From Sandaracinaceae bacterium (GTDB taxonomy: Bacteria > Myxococcota_A > Polyangia > Polyangiales > Houyiibacteriaceae): a stretch of 17,152 nt of DNA. This document shows, piece by piece, positions 7,822 to 15,900 of this stretch; within the stretch, counting starts at the first letter, position 1, and every line of letters begins with the position of its first letter. The translations under genes were made by a program, and so were the position numbers. Below the pieces are notes generated by a model. That model was given only the letters and a program-made list of their open reading frames with translations. It was not told where the DNA came from and did no database searches. The DNA lies in assembly GCA_016706685.1 (NCBI GenBank), contig JADJJE010000007.1:1-17152 (forward strand), given 5' to 3'.

Positions 7822-9205
7822 ATGAGCATCCCCGACGAGTGGCGCGCGCGCTCTCCGCGCATGACCGAAGCCGGCTACCAGGGCATCGAGGCCCTGCTGC
7901 AGCACGTGGACGCGCCGCGCTGGAACCACACCATCGGCGACCGCGTGGGCGACGCCGAGGCCGCCGCGCTCGACACCTTTCGGGAGCAGTGCGCCGAGGC
8001 GCCGCTCGAAGCCGGTGAGCGCCCCTCCGAGGCGCTGCTCGAGCGAGTGCGCGCGCAGGTGGACCAGACCTTCGATCTCGCGCAGCGCTGGCCCGAAAGG
8101 GCTGGACCCGCGCCGTGACTGGGACGCCGTGCCCACCTGCTCACGCGAGGGCCTGGCGTCGCGCTTGGTGGACTTCGTGCCGCGCGAGCTGCCACTCCAC
8201 GACGCGGTGCTGTACACCACCTCCGGCACCAGCGGGCACGCGCTCTCGGTGCTGCACCACCCGGGCGCCGTGGCCAAGAACCACGCGTTCGGGAGCGGGC
8301 CCTGGCCGAGCACGCCATCGCCACCGCGTTCGAGCCGGGCAAGCCGGGCACGGTGAACCTGTGCGCGCAGCGCGAGACCTTCGTGTTCGCCACGTGCTTC
8401 ACGGTCTGGAACCAGTCGGGCTTCGCCAAGCTGAACCTGCCCGACCACGCCTGGGCTGGGGGCGCCGCGAGCCGCGAGCGCTTCCTCACCGAATTCGCGC
8501 CGCAGCTGGTCACGGCCGACCCGCTCACGCTGGCCAGCATGCTGGAGCTGGACGTGCCGGTGCGTCCGCGCGCCATCTTCTCGAGCGCGCTCATGCTGGA
8601 CCCGGCGCACGCCGCCGCTGCGGCCGCGCACTTCGACTGCCCGGTCATCGACTTCTACGGCGCCACCGAGGTGGGCCCCATCGCGGCGAAGCTCCCGGGC
8701 GCGCCGGGTCACGTGCTGTTGCTGCCCGACCTCTTCGTGGAGGTGCTGGACGAAGACGGCCTGCCCCTGCCCGACGGTGAGGTGGGCGAGCTGACCTTCA
8801 CCGGCGGCCGCAACCCGTACCTGCCGCTGGTGCGCTATCGCTCGTCGGACCGCGGGGCGCTCGGCACCTGCACCCTCGCCGATGGCCGCAAGGCGCGCGT
8901 CATCCTGGGCCTCGAGGGCCGGGAGGCGGTGCACTTCCGCGCCCGCAACGGGAGCCTCGTGAACTCCGTGGACGTGGGTCGTGCGTTGCGCGACGTGGGC
9001 CCGTTCGTGCAGCACGAGGTGCACCAGCGCGCCGACCACAGTGGACGTGCGGCTGAGCCCGGCTCCGTCCATCCCCTCGTCCGTCGAGGGCATGCGCCTC
9101 GCCATGGAGCGCGTGTTCGGACCGGGCATCGAGGTGCGTGTCGATCTGGTGCACGACTTTGGCCACGATGGAAAACCACGCACGTTTTCCTCGGAATTGA
9201 GCTAG
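7822..9205 (+). CDS. PaaK-like AMP-forming acyl-CoA ligase/adenylating enzyme, frameshifted
   Basis: Member of the ANL adenylate-forming superfamily, closest in style to phenylacetate-CoA ligase (PaaK/CapK-type). ATG 7822 follows AGGGAG (7809-7814) and lies 1 nt after the previous stop, so the gene is coupled to the operon. The phosphate-binding loop YTTSGTSG is at 8213-8236, FYGATEVG (the acyl-adenylate aromatic/Glu motif) at 8653-8676, and GEVGELTFTGG...LPLVRYRSSDRG (the hinge-side Asp motif) at about 8779-8850. The C-terminal subdomain reads GLEGREAVHFRARNG...VNSVDVGRALRDV, then VDVRLSPAPS and EVRVDLVHDFGHDGKPRTF to the TAG at 9203-9205. Length of about 461 codons is normal for PaaK-type ligases. 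Three indels occur near 8096, 8300 and 9045; each join restores a sensible family sequence. The substrate cannot be inferred: there is no phenylacetate pathway nearby, and the setting suggests an adenylation role within the MoxR-vWA system. Confidence 0.78.
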
Positions 9206-9222
9206 CGCTTCTTAAAGCGCTA
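9203..9222 (+). promoter_or_regulatory. 8-bp inverted repeat in the ligase/HD-GYP gap
   Basis: TAGCGCTT and AAGCGCTA form a perfect 8-bp inverted repeat around a 4-base CTTA loop. It starts on the stop codon of the ligase gene and ends 11 nt before the HD-GYP start. There is no T-run after it, so it is not a normal intrinsic terminator. It could be an operator, an RNA hairpin limiting read-through or translation, or chance. Confidence 0.4.
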
Positions 9223-9233
9223 CAGTTCGCCGC

Positions 9234-10961
9234 ATGGAGAGCCTCACTCAGTCTCAGCTCGAAGAGAAGCTCGAGAAGCTGGAGTTGCTGATGCGCATCG
9301 GCACTGCGCTCTCCGCGGAGCGCAGCAAGGACCGGCTCATCGAGATGATCCTGCTCGAGGCCAAAGCGCTCTGCAACGCCGACGGCGGCACGCTCTACCT
9401 GCGCTCCGAGGACACGCTGCGCTTCGCGATCCTGCGCTCCGACTCGCTGGGCATTGCGCTCGGGGGCAGCACCGGCAAGCCCGTCACGCTGCCGCCGCTG
9501 CCGCTTCATGACCCCCTCACGGGCGAGCCCAACCGCAGCAACGTGGCCACGTGCGCGGCGCTGCTCAAAGAGTCCGTGAACATCCCGGACGCCTACGCCA
9601 TCTCCACCGAGTTCGACTTCTCGGGCACGAAGGCGTTCGACGCGCGCAACGACTACCGCAGCCAGTCGTTCCTGACGGTGCCGCTGGTCAACAACGACGG
9701 CACCGTCATCGGCGTGCTGCAGCTGCTCAACGCGCAGGACCCGGAGACGGGCAAGGTGGTGCCCTTCCGCGCGGACCACCAGCGCGTGGTGGAGTCGCTC
9801 GCCTCGCAGGCCGGCATCGCGCTCGACAACCAGCTGCTGCTGGACGGCCAGCGGGAGCTGCTCGAGAGCTTCATCCAGATGATCGCCGCCGCCATCGACG
9901 CCAAGTCGCCGTACACCGGCGGCCACTGCGAGCGCGTGCCCATCCTCACCGAGATGATCGTGAAGGCCGCCTGCGACGTGACCGAGGGGCCGTTCCGCGA
10001 CTTCACGCTGAGCGACGAGGAGTGGTACGAGCTGCGCATCGCGGCCTGGCTCCACGACTGCGGCAAGGTGACCACGCCCGTCCACATCATGGACAAGGCC
10101 ACCAAGCTCGAGACCATCTTCGACCGCATCGCCGTGGTGCGCGCTCGCTTCGCGGTGCTGGAGCGCGACGCGCGCATCGCCATGCTGGAGGCCATCGCCA
10201 ATGGCACACCGCGCGCCGACGCCGAGGCCCAGCACGCCCAAGCGCTGACCACGTTGCGCGAAGAGCTAGCCTTCCTCGAGAACGCCAACGTGGGCTCCGA
10301 GTTCCTGCCGGACACGGCGCGCGCACGCATCGCGGAGATCGGCGCGCGGCGCTACCTGGAGAACGGCAAGGAGCGCGCCCTGCTGGACGCCGACGAGGTC
10401 TACAACCTGCAGATCCAGCAGGGCACGCTCACCCAAGAAGAGCGGCTCATCATCAACGGGCACATGGTGCAGACCGTGAAGATGCTCGAGCGCCTGCCCT
10501 TCCCGCGCAACCTGCGGCGCGTGCCCGAGTACGCTGGCGGCCACCACGAGAAGATGGACGGCGGCGGCTACCCCAAGGGCATCTACGCGGGCGACATGAG
10601 CGTCCCCGCGCGCATCATGGCCATCGCCGACGTGTTCGAGGCGCTCACCGCGCAGGATCGCCCCTACAAGAAGGGCAAGACGCTGTCGGAGTCCATGAAG
10701 ATCATGGCCTTCATGAAGCGCGACAACCACCTGGACCCCGAGCTCTTCGATCTGTTCGTGACCAGCGGCGTGTACCGCCAATATGGGCAGAAGTACCTGC
10801 CACCCGAGCTCATCGACCACGTGGACGAGGCCGCGCTGCTGGCCTTCCAGCCCAAGCCCTTCGAAGCGCCCGAAGCGCCAGTCCGCAAGCGTCGCTTCCT
10901 CGAGTTCCTGCCCGAGTACATGGAGGCCACCGTGGCGGGCGAGCTGCGCGGCCCCGCCTGA
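9234..10961 (+). CDS. GAF-HD-GYP c-di-GMP phosphodiesterase
   Basis: Intact 575-residue cytosolic signalling enzyme predicted to hydrolyse cyclic di-GMP. Residues 1-30 form a helix, followed by a GAF sensor domain (about 30-200; IEMILLEAKALCNADGGTLYL, LTVPLVNNDGTVIGVLQLLN, ASQAGIALDNQ) and a linker helix. The HD-GYP domain follows: YTGGHCERV (227-235), the HD metal pair in LHDCGK (273-278), INGH (407-410), the signature HHEKMDGGGYP (437-447), and ADVFEALTAQDRPYK (465-479). All key metal ligands appear present, so catalysis is likely. HD and HHE are about 162 residues apart because of a charged helical insert at about 290-400 beginning MDKATKLETIFDRI. No Shine-Dalgarno sequence is seen before ATG 9234; the start was chosen because it gives a complete N-terminal helix. 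The C-terminus has a short tail (PVRKRRFLEFLPEY). No response-regulator receiver or membrane segment is present. Confidence 0.93.
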   Translation: MESLTQSQLEEKLEKLELLMRIGTALSAERSKDRLIEMILLEAKALCNADGGTLYLRSEDTLRFAILRSDSLGIALGGSTGKPVTLPPLPLHDPLTGEPNRSNVATCAALLKESVNIPDAYAISTEFDFSGTKAFDARNDYRSQSFLTVPLVNNDGTVIGVLQLLNAQDPETGKVVPFRADHQRVVESLASQAGIALDNQLLLDGQRELLESFIQMIAAAIDAKSPYTGGHCERVPILTEMIVKAACDVTEGPFRDFTLSDEEWYELRIAAWLHDCGKVTTPVHIMDKATKLETIFDRIAVVRARFAVLERDARIAMLEAIANGTPRADAEAQHAQALTTLREELAFLENANVGSEFLPDTARARIAEIGARRYLENGKERALLDADEVYNLQIQQGTLTQEERLIINGHMVQTVKMLERLPFPRNLRRVPEYAGGHHEKMDGGGYPKGIYAGDMSVPARIMAIADVFEALTAQDRPYKKGKTLSESMKIMAFMKRDNHLDPELFDLFVTSGVYRQYGQKYLPPELIDHVDEAALLAFQPKPFEAPEAPVRKRRFLEFLPEYMEATVAGELRGPA

Positions 10962-11081
10962 ACGGCAGCGGGCGTGCGGGAGACCTTGATCGCGACCCGG
11001 TGGCCGCGTCATCATCCCGTCCGAGCGCACGGGTGTGCGCGACTCTGGCGCAGCAAGCGCCCCACACCAAAAGGCGAAACC
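10962..11081 (+). other. intergenic region before the lipoprotein gene
   Basis: A 120-bp gap. No hairpin terminator with a T-run is seen after the HD-GYP stop. A weak -35-like TTGATC at 10986-10991 has no good -10 partner. The end carries AAAAGGCGA just before the GTG start, a weak ribosome binding site. Confidence 0.3.
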
Positions 11082-12219
11082 GTGTCTGCATCCACGTCCC
11101 TTTCGAAGGCGCGCCCCGCTGCGCTCCTCACCCTGTTCGTGGCCCTGGCCCTCGTGGGCTGCGGCGGCGACGAGACCGCACCGCCGCCTCCCCGCCGCCC
11201 GGCACCGGCGTGGCCGCCCCGTCCCGGGCGTGCCCGGTCAGCCCATGGTGGCGCCGCCCGGTCAGCCCGTGGCCGTGCCGCCGCCCGGTGTCCCTGGGCA
11301 GCCAGTGGCGCCTGTCGCCATTCCGGTCCCGGGCGTCGCGCCCTCCGGCGGTGACTCCAACTTCGGTACCATCGCGCTCGCGCCCGGCTTCATGCCGGAC
11401 CCGCACATGGCGGCTGGCGTCAGCGGCGGCAACATCGACGCGTCCACGCTGAGCCCCACCTGCCGCGGCCACATCAGCTCACGGCCCGACCACCTCTTCG
11501 TGGCCAGCGGCACGTTCAACCTGGTGCGCTTCCTCATCAACGCGGGGTCCAACGACACCACGCTGGTCATCCGCAAGCCCGACGGCACCTACCTGTGCGA
11601 TGACGACGGCGGCGAGACGGGCATGAACCCAGCCGTGCAAGCCATGCTCATGCCGGGCACCTACCAGATCTACATCGGCAGCTACATCGGCGGGCAGAAC
11701 TTCCCGTACAACTTGGCCGTCACCGAGAACCCGGCGTTCACGGACGCGCAGATCCCGGCCCCCACGGGCGCGGTCCCCGGCGCCGTCCCTGGCGTGATGC
11801 CCGGCGTCGCCGCCCCCACCGGTGGCGCCCCCTCCATGGCCACCGTGGCGCCCGGCTTCCTTCCGGATCCGCAGGTCCTCAGCGGCACGGCCGGTGGCAC
11901 CATGCAGGCCAGCCAGATGAACGCGGCCTGCCGTGGCTTCGTCACCCCGACGCCCAACCACATCCTCACCACGTCGGGCAACTTCCCCAACTTGCGCCTC
12001 GTGGGCTCGGCCGCGCAGGACACCACCCTGGTGGTGCGCACGCCGGCCGGCACGTTCCTGTGCGACGACGACGGCGGCGGCAACTTCAACCCAGTCATCC
12101 AGGGCCCGGCGCCGGCGGGCACCTACCAGATCTGGGTGGGCAGCTACGCGGCTGGCCAGGCCATCCCGTACCGCGTGGCCATCACGGAGCGCCCGCAGCT
12201 GAACGCCCAAGGCTTCTGA
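11082..12219 (+). CDS. lipoprotein with proline-rich linker and two PPC-like domains
   Basis: Predicted outer-membrane or periplasmic lipoprotein, function unknown. GTG 11082 opens a lipoprotein signal (VSASTSLSKARPAALLTLFV) ending in the lipobox LVGC, so the mature N-terminal Cys would be lipidated. The next segment is Pro/Gly/Val-rich (PGVPGQP, APPGQPVAVPPPGVPGQP). Two small indels, near 11195 and 11220 in C/G runs, put the signal peptide and the rest in different frames; correcting them gives a smooth join. Two copies of a roughly 120-residue domain follow, each with PGF(M/L)PDP, a Cys-Arg-Gly, DTTLV(I/V)R, LCDDDGG, GTYQI(Y/W)(I/V)GSY and an ITE/VTE-P ending. This pattern resembles bacterial pre-peptidase C-terminal (PPC)-like beta-sandwich domains. 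Two Cys per domain suggest one disulfide each. No enzyme motif is visible. The gene ends before a terminator hairpin. Confidence 0.8.
11371..12195 (+). repeat. tandem duplicated beta-domain within the lipoprotein
   Basis: Copy 1 spans about 11371-11733 and copy 2 about 11839-12195, joined by a Pro/Gly/Val linker (PTGAVPGAVPGVMPGVAAP). Matching landmarks at the same spacing are PGF-PDP, C-RG, DTTLV, LCDDDGG, GTYQI-GSY and PY-A-TE. The second copy has diverged in sequence but keeps both Cys and the CDDD cluster. Confidence 0.8.
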
Positions 12220-12239
12220 GCCTGCGCTGAACACGAAGA

Positions 12240-12274
12240 CGCCCCGGCGGACAGCAGTCCTCCGGGGCGCTTTT
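12240..12274 (+). terminator. intrinsic terminator, possibly shared by convergent genes
   Basis: CGCCCCGG (12240-12247) pairs with CCGGGGCG (12262-12269), with an inner 3-bp stem GGA/TCC and a CAGCAG loop, followed by CTTTT at 12270-12274. It lies 20 nt after the lipoprotein stop. Read from the minus strand it follows the immunity gene, but the T-run there is weak (TCTTCG). Confidence 0.8.
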
Positions 12275-12295
12275 CGTCGACAGGGGCGCACATGG

Positions 12296-12973
12296 TCAGC
12301 AACCCACCAGAGCTGACACTGGAAGTGTGGAGAGTCGAAACTTGTCAAGTTCGTCTTGGATCACATGGCCGAGTGCATCGCGGTCAGAAATCGTCGTTAC
12401 TGTGCGGGCTCTCCAAGACTCCACGCCACCGATCTGTCTGACGATCTCCTGTGGCCACTTTGAGATGACATCGCACCCCTCGACGACGATCGCATCGGCC
12501 AACTCACCCATTCCGCACCATGCCGCCGCCGAGGCCATATCCTCGTACAAGAGGTGAGCATCATAGTGAGTACCCGGGCGAGCTGAAAACAACCGGTATG
12601 CCGTCAAGAGACCCGAGAGAGTTAGGTCACCGAACAGAGCAAGCGGGCTCTGCCTCTTCAGGCTGTCGCAAACATTTGGAAACCGCATGGCGTGGCCGGC
12701 AACCGTGACACTATCGGGACCGCCTGTCCGTTCACTTTTTAGTCGGTGTGCAAGCGTCATCGTCACGACACTGGACACTCGCATCAACGAGTGAACATGA
12801 GTTGTTGGTCGATATGCATCGTTTCCACTCGTGCGCTCCAATACTACCCCTTGGAGAATTGGACCCACTCGCCGAACGATGTGGAGTGACTCGTACTCAC
12901 TGAATCCAGGAAGTCCGCTCAACCAATCATTCGTGATATGCCGTCTCACTGACGACGTCAATCTAGTGCTCAT
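12296..12973 (-). CDS. putative immunity protein for the Rhs toxin
   Basis: A 225-residue protein with no recognised family. It starts at ATG 12973 inside the stop codon of the Rhs gene (ATGA, 12970-12973) with a good ribosome binding site. No signal peptide or membrane span is seen, so it should act in the cytosol, where it would bind and neutralise the toxin domain. Composition is mixed and hydrophilic: MSTRLTSSVRRHITNDWLSG at the start, HSLMRVSSVVTMTLAHRLKS in the middle, and GMGELADAIVVEGCDVISKW then ISDRDALGHVIQDELDKFRL near the end. Base composition is about 50-55% GC by eye, well below the Rhs core but like the adjoining toxin tail, so the two appear to have arrived together. Function is inferred from position, overlap and composition only. 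An orphan gene or a second toxin component is possible but less likely. Confidence 0.72.
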   Translation of the reverse strand: MSTRLTSSVRRHITNDWLSGLPGFSEYESLHIVRRVGPILQGVVLERTSGNDAYRPTTHVHSLMRVSSVVTMTLAHRLKSERTGGPDSVTVAGHAMRFPNVCDSLKRQSPLALFGDLTLSGLLTAYRLFSARPGTHYDAHLLYEDMASAAAWCGMGELADAIVVEGCDVISKWPQEIVRQIGGVESWRARTVTTISDRDALGHVIQDELDKFRLSTLPVSALVGC

Positions 12974-15900
12974 GGGTTCACCTCGACAACTCGAACTCCC
13001 AAAGGCCCCTGTGATTGTATGTGTGAGATCTGCCGCGCAGACATCCCGGGCGGTCGAATTGTGAACTTGAAATCATACGCAATATTGGCAAGTTCATCAA
13101 GCACATCGATCCTTGCGCTTCCCCGCGTACCATATCTTACTTGGACGCGCCCAAGAAAGGAAATTTCTGTGCGTAGCCCACGGTCTCCGAACATTCGCTG
13201 GTACCTGTCCAGGACCCTTTGAGCATATCTGTGCTTGAGGGAACCGGCGTGGCGTCCGATGCCGCCAATCCTACGTTCAGCTCTCGTCGCAACTTCCTGA
13301 ATTAGCTCCGCGTTCGTGCGCGTGGCCGTCTGTTCTGCGGCTGCTGGGACTGCGCCATGGGAGGAGAATCGGGATAAGAACCCTCCGAGAGCCATCCCTA
13401 GGGCGTCTTGAAGACTTGGTCCTGACGAGAAGTATCCATATTGGATTGACCTTCGATCTACTCCAAGATCTAAACCTTCATCTTCCAGTCTACCGAATAG
13501 GTCGTCCTGCCCTCCACACCTCTCAAGATGCGAATTTAGACCGAAGTTGCAGACCGATGCGTCCAGGAAACGAGCGATTCCCGCGACGAAATCGATAAAC
13601 GAACCGGAGTGCGATACACCAGACTCTCGAAACTGTTGGTCTCGCCACAACCGCGTATAGCGAACTTGTTCCGCGGTGGGTGGCCCCGACGGACGTGGAG
13701 GACCGATCGTCGCTGGGGCAGTTGGCGGCGCTTGGCCCGTGATGATCAGCTCACCACCGGTCCCCATTCTGCACCCTGCTGTCGCGCCGCAGAAGTCCGA
13801 AGCGTAGTCCCCCCCGGAGTCAACCTCGATTGCCTCGTCGTCGGTCTGAAGACCCAACGGGTCACGAGCCTGGAGGAGGTTCCCGCTAACGTAGTGGTAC
13901 CCGTTCATCGCCTCGCCGCCGCCCATCGCATGCACGCTCAGCGGGTCCACACTCGCCCAGCGGCCGAGCCGCGGAATCAGATACCGCTCGCCGAAGTACA
14001 CCAGCCCGACCTCTTCGTCGGCTTCCTTCCCGGTGAAGCCCACGGGCTCGAGCTGCATGGACACCTCGTCCGTGCTCAGGTGCGTCTCGCGTGCGCCGTT
14101 CGGGTAGAACGTGGTGTGCTCGATGAGGTCGCCGCTCTGCAAGTCCACCACGGCGGCGGTGCTCTGCACCAGATCGCTGAGCGGCAACGTCAGGCGTTGG
14201 CTGCGCGTGAGCTCGCCGGTGCGGGGGTCGTCGGTGCCCCACACCAGGCGGGCGCCGCCGATGTTGTACTGACTCTCGGAGTTCAGGCTGGCGCTCGAGT
14301 CGTAGGTGCTGTCCAGCGTGTTGAGGGTCAGGCCACGGCGCTCGAAGCTGCCTGGATACGGCGTGAGGGTGACGGCCGCGAAGGGGGCGGCGCTGTGGTC
14401 GATGGTCTCCTTGATCATGCGCACGTTGGCCGCGTCGTAGCGGTAGCGCTGCTGCACCGCGAGGTCCCACGGGCCGCTGCCGCCCGTGCGGTCGTAGCGG
14501 CGGGCCTCGGCCAGGCGGTTGAGCTCGTCCCAGTCGTAGCGGTAGTGCTGCTCTTCCGCGCACACGCAGCCCGCCTCGAGCGCGGCCTTGCGGTCGCCGA
14601 AGCTGCTGGTGGCCGGGTCGAGGTCCTGGCATAGGGTGGTCTCGCTGCGGTCGTGGCACTCGCCGTGGACCGTCATGCCCACGACGCTGCCGCTCTCCCC
14701 GTAGTCCAGCCACACGTATCCGCCGCGGGGGACCGAGCTGGGGCCGCCGGGGGCGTCGCTGATGTTGGTGCTCAGGTAGAGGGCGCTCGGGCGGTGCGTG
14801 GGGCCCCAGCCGTTGAAGTCGGGCGCGTCGTTGCCGCTGGTGAGCAGGCCGGCCGAGCGCTCGTAGAACACGCCCGCGTCGTCCGTCCAGTCGGTCATGT
14901 TGGCGAGCCAGTCGTAGTCGTAGACCAGGTTGCGCACGCGGTCGGGCGCGTTGTTCGACACCATGGGGGCCGGGCGACGACGCATGGGGTCGCGCTGCTC
15001 GTGGGTGCTGCCGTCTTGGTTGGGGCGCGTGCGCTCCGAGCGCCAGTCCGTGGCCGCGTCCAGGTACGAGGGGTTCCACTGTCCCGAGGCGTCCATGTAG
15101 TGGATGTCGATCTCGTTAACCCGGTAGAGCGCGTCGTGGTCGATGGTCTGCTGCCACGGGCGATACCCCGCGGACCACTCGTTGTTGAGGCGCGCGTCGG
15201 TCACCACACGCAGGTTGCTCACCGCGTCCCACACGTAGTTGAAGTCGTGGACCCGGGTGACCGCGTTCAGCCCCGTGGTGGCCGGCGCGTTGCGCGTGGC
15301 CCATGAGCGCAGCACGCGCAGGCGCTCGTCGTAGCGCATCTCGGCGTGCAGGTCGTGAGTCACGCCCTGGTCGCCATAGTCGATGCGGATGGGCAGGCGA
15401 TTGGCATCGTAGGTGATGTCCCGGACGATGGGCGTGCTGTACGCCGGGGTGGCGCTCGTGGACTGGTAGAACACGTCCAAGTTCACGGCGGTGGGCAGGC
15501 CCAGCTGGTTGTAGGACAGGCGGCCCCGCACCAGGGTCTGGGACACCGACGTCCCGTCGATGACATCGGGGTAGGTCATCTGTGTCGGGCGGCCGAGATT
15601 GTCGTACGCCGTCATCGTGAAGTAGGCGTTGGCGTTGTCGAACACTTGGTCACTCGGTGCCGCGGCCGTGTGCACGCCGTCGTCGTCCAGGTCTTCGGGG
15701 AGCGTTGGGTCCAGCGCTCGCGCCTCGGTGATGAGGCTCATGATCCGCACCGACACCTCGGCCTGGCCGCGCGCGTCGTAGACCGCCACGGAGGCTTGCG
15801 CACGGTCCACGGAGCCGGTGGCGCGCCCCACCAAGTGTGGTGTGGGGAAGAACGCCGTGACGAAGCCGCCGGTAAACTCGGGCTCCTCGTCGAAGTAGTA

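Noticed and set aside
2783..9205. Programmed ribosomal frameshifting as the cause of the frame breaks
   Set aside because: There are far too many breaks, in unrelated genes, without slippery heptamers or consistent direction.
7522..10241. Long minus-strand open frames (553 and 468 codons)
   Set aside because: They run antisense to the ligase and HD-GYP genes and have no recognisable motifs; a by-product of high GC.
9551..11452. Long open frame of 633 codons on the plus strand overlapping the HD-GYP gene
   Set aside because: Its product is Arg/Ala/Gly-rich low-complexity sequence typical of an off-frame reading of high-GC DNA, while the HD-GYP frame carries full conserved motifs.
12970..13851. 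Rhs tail as an ADP-ribosyltransferase or deaminase toxin
   Set aside because: No HxE/CxxC deaminase motif or R-S-E type transferase pattern; the E...D...DxK layout fits a nuclease better.
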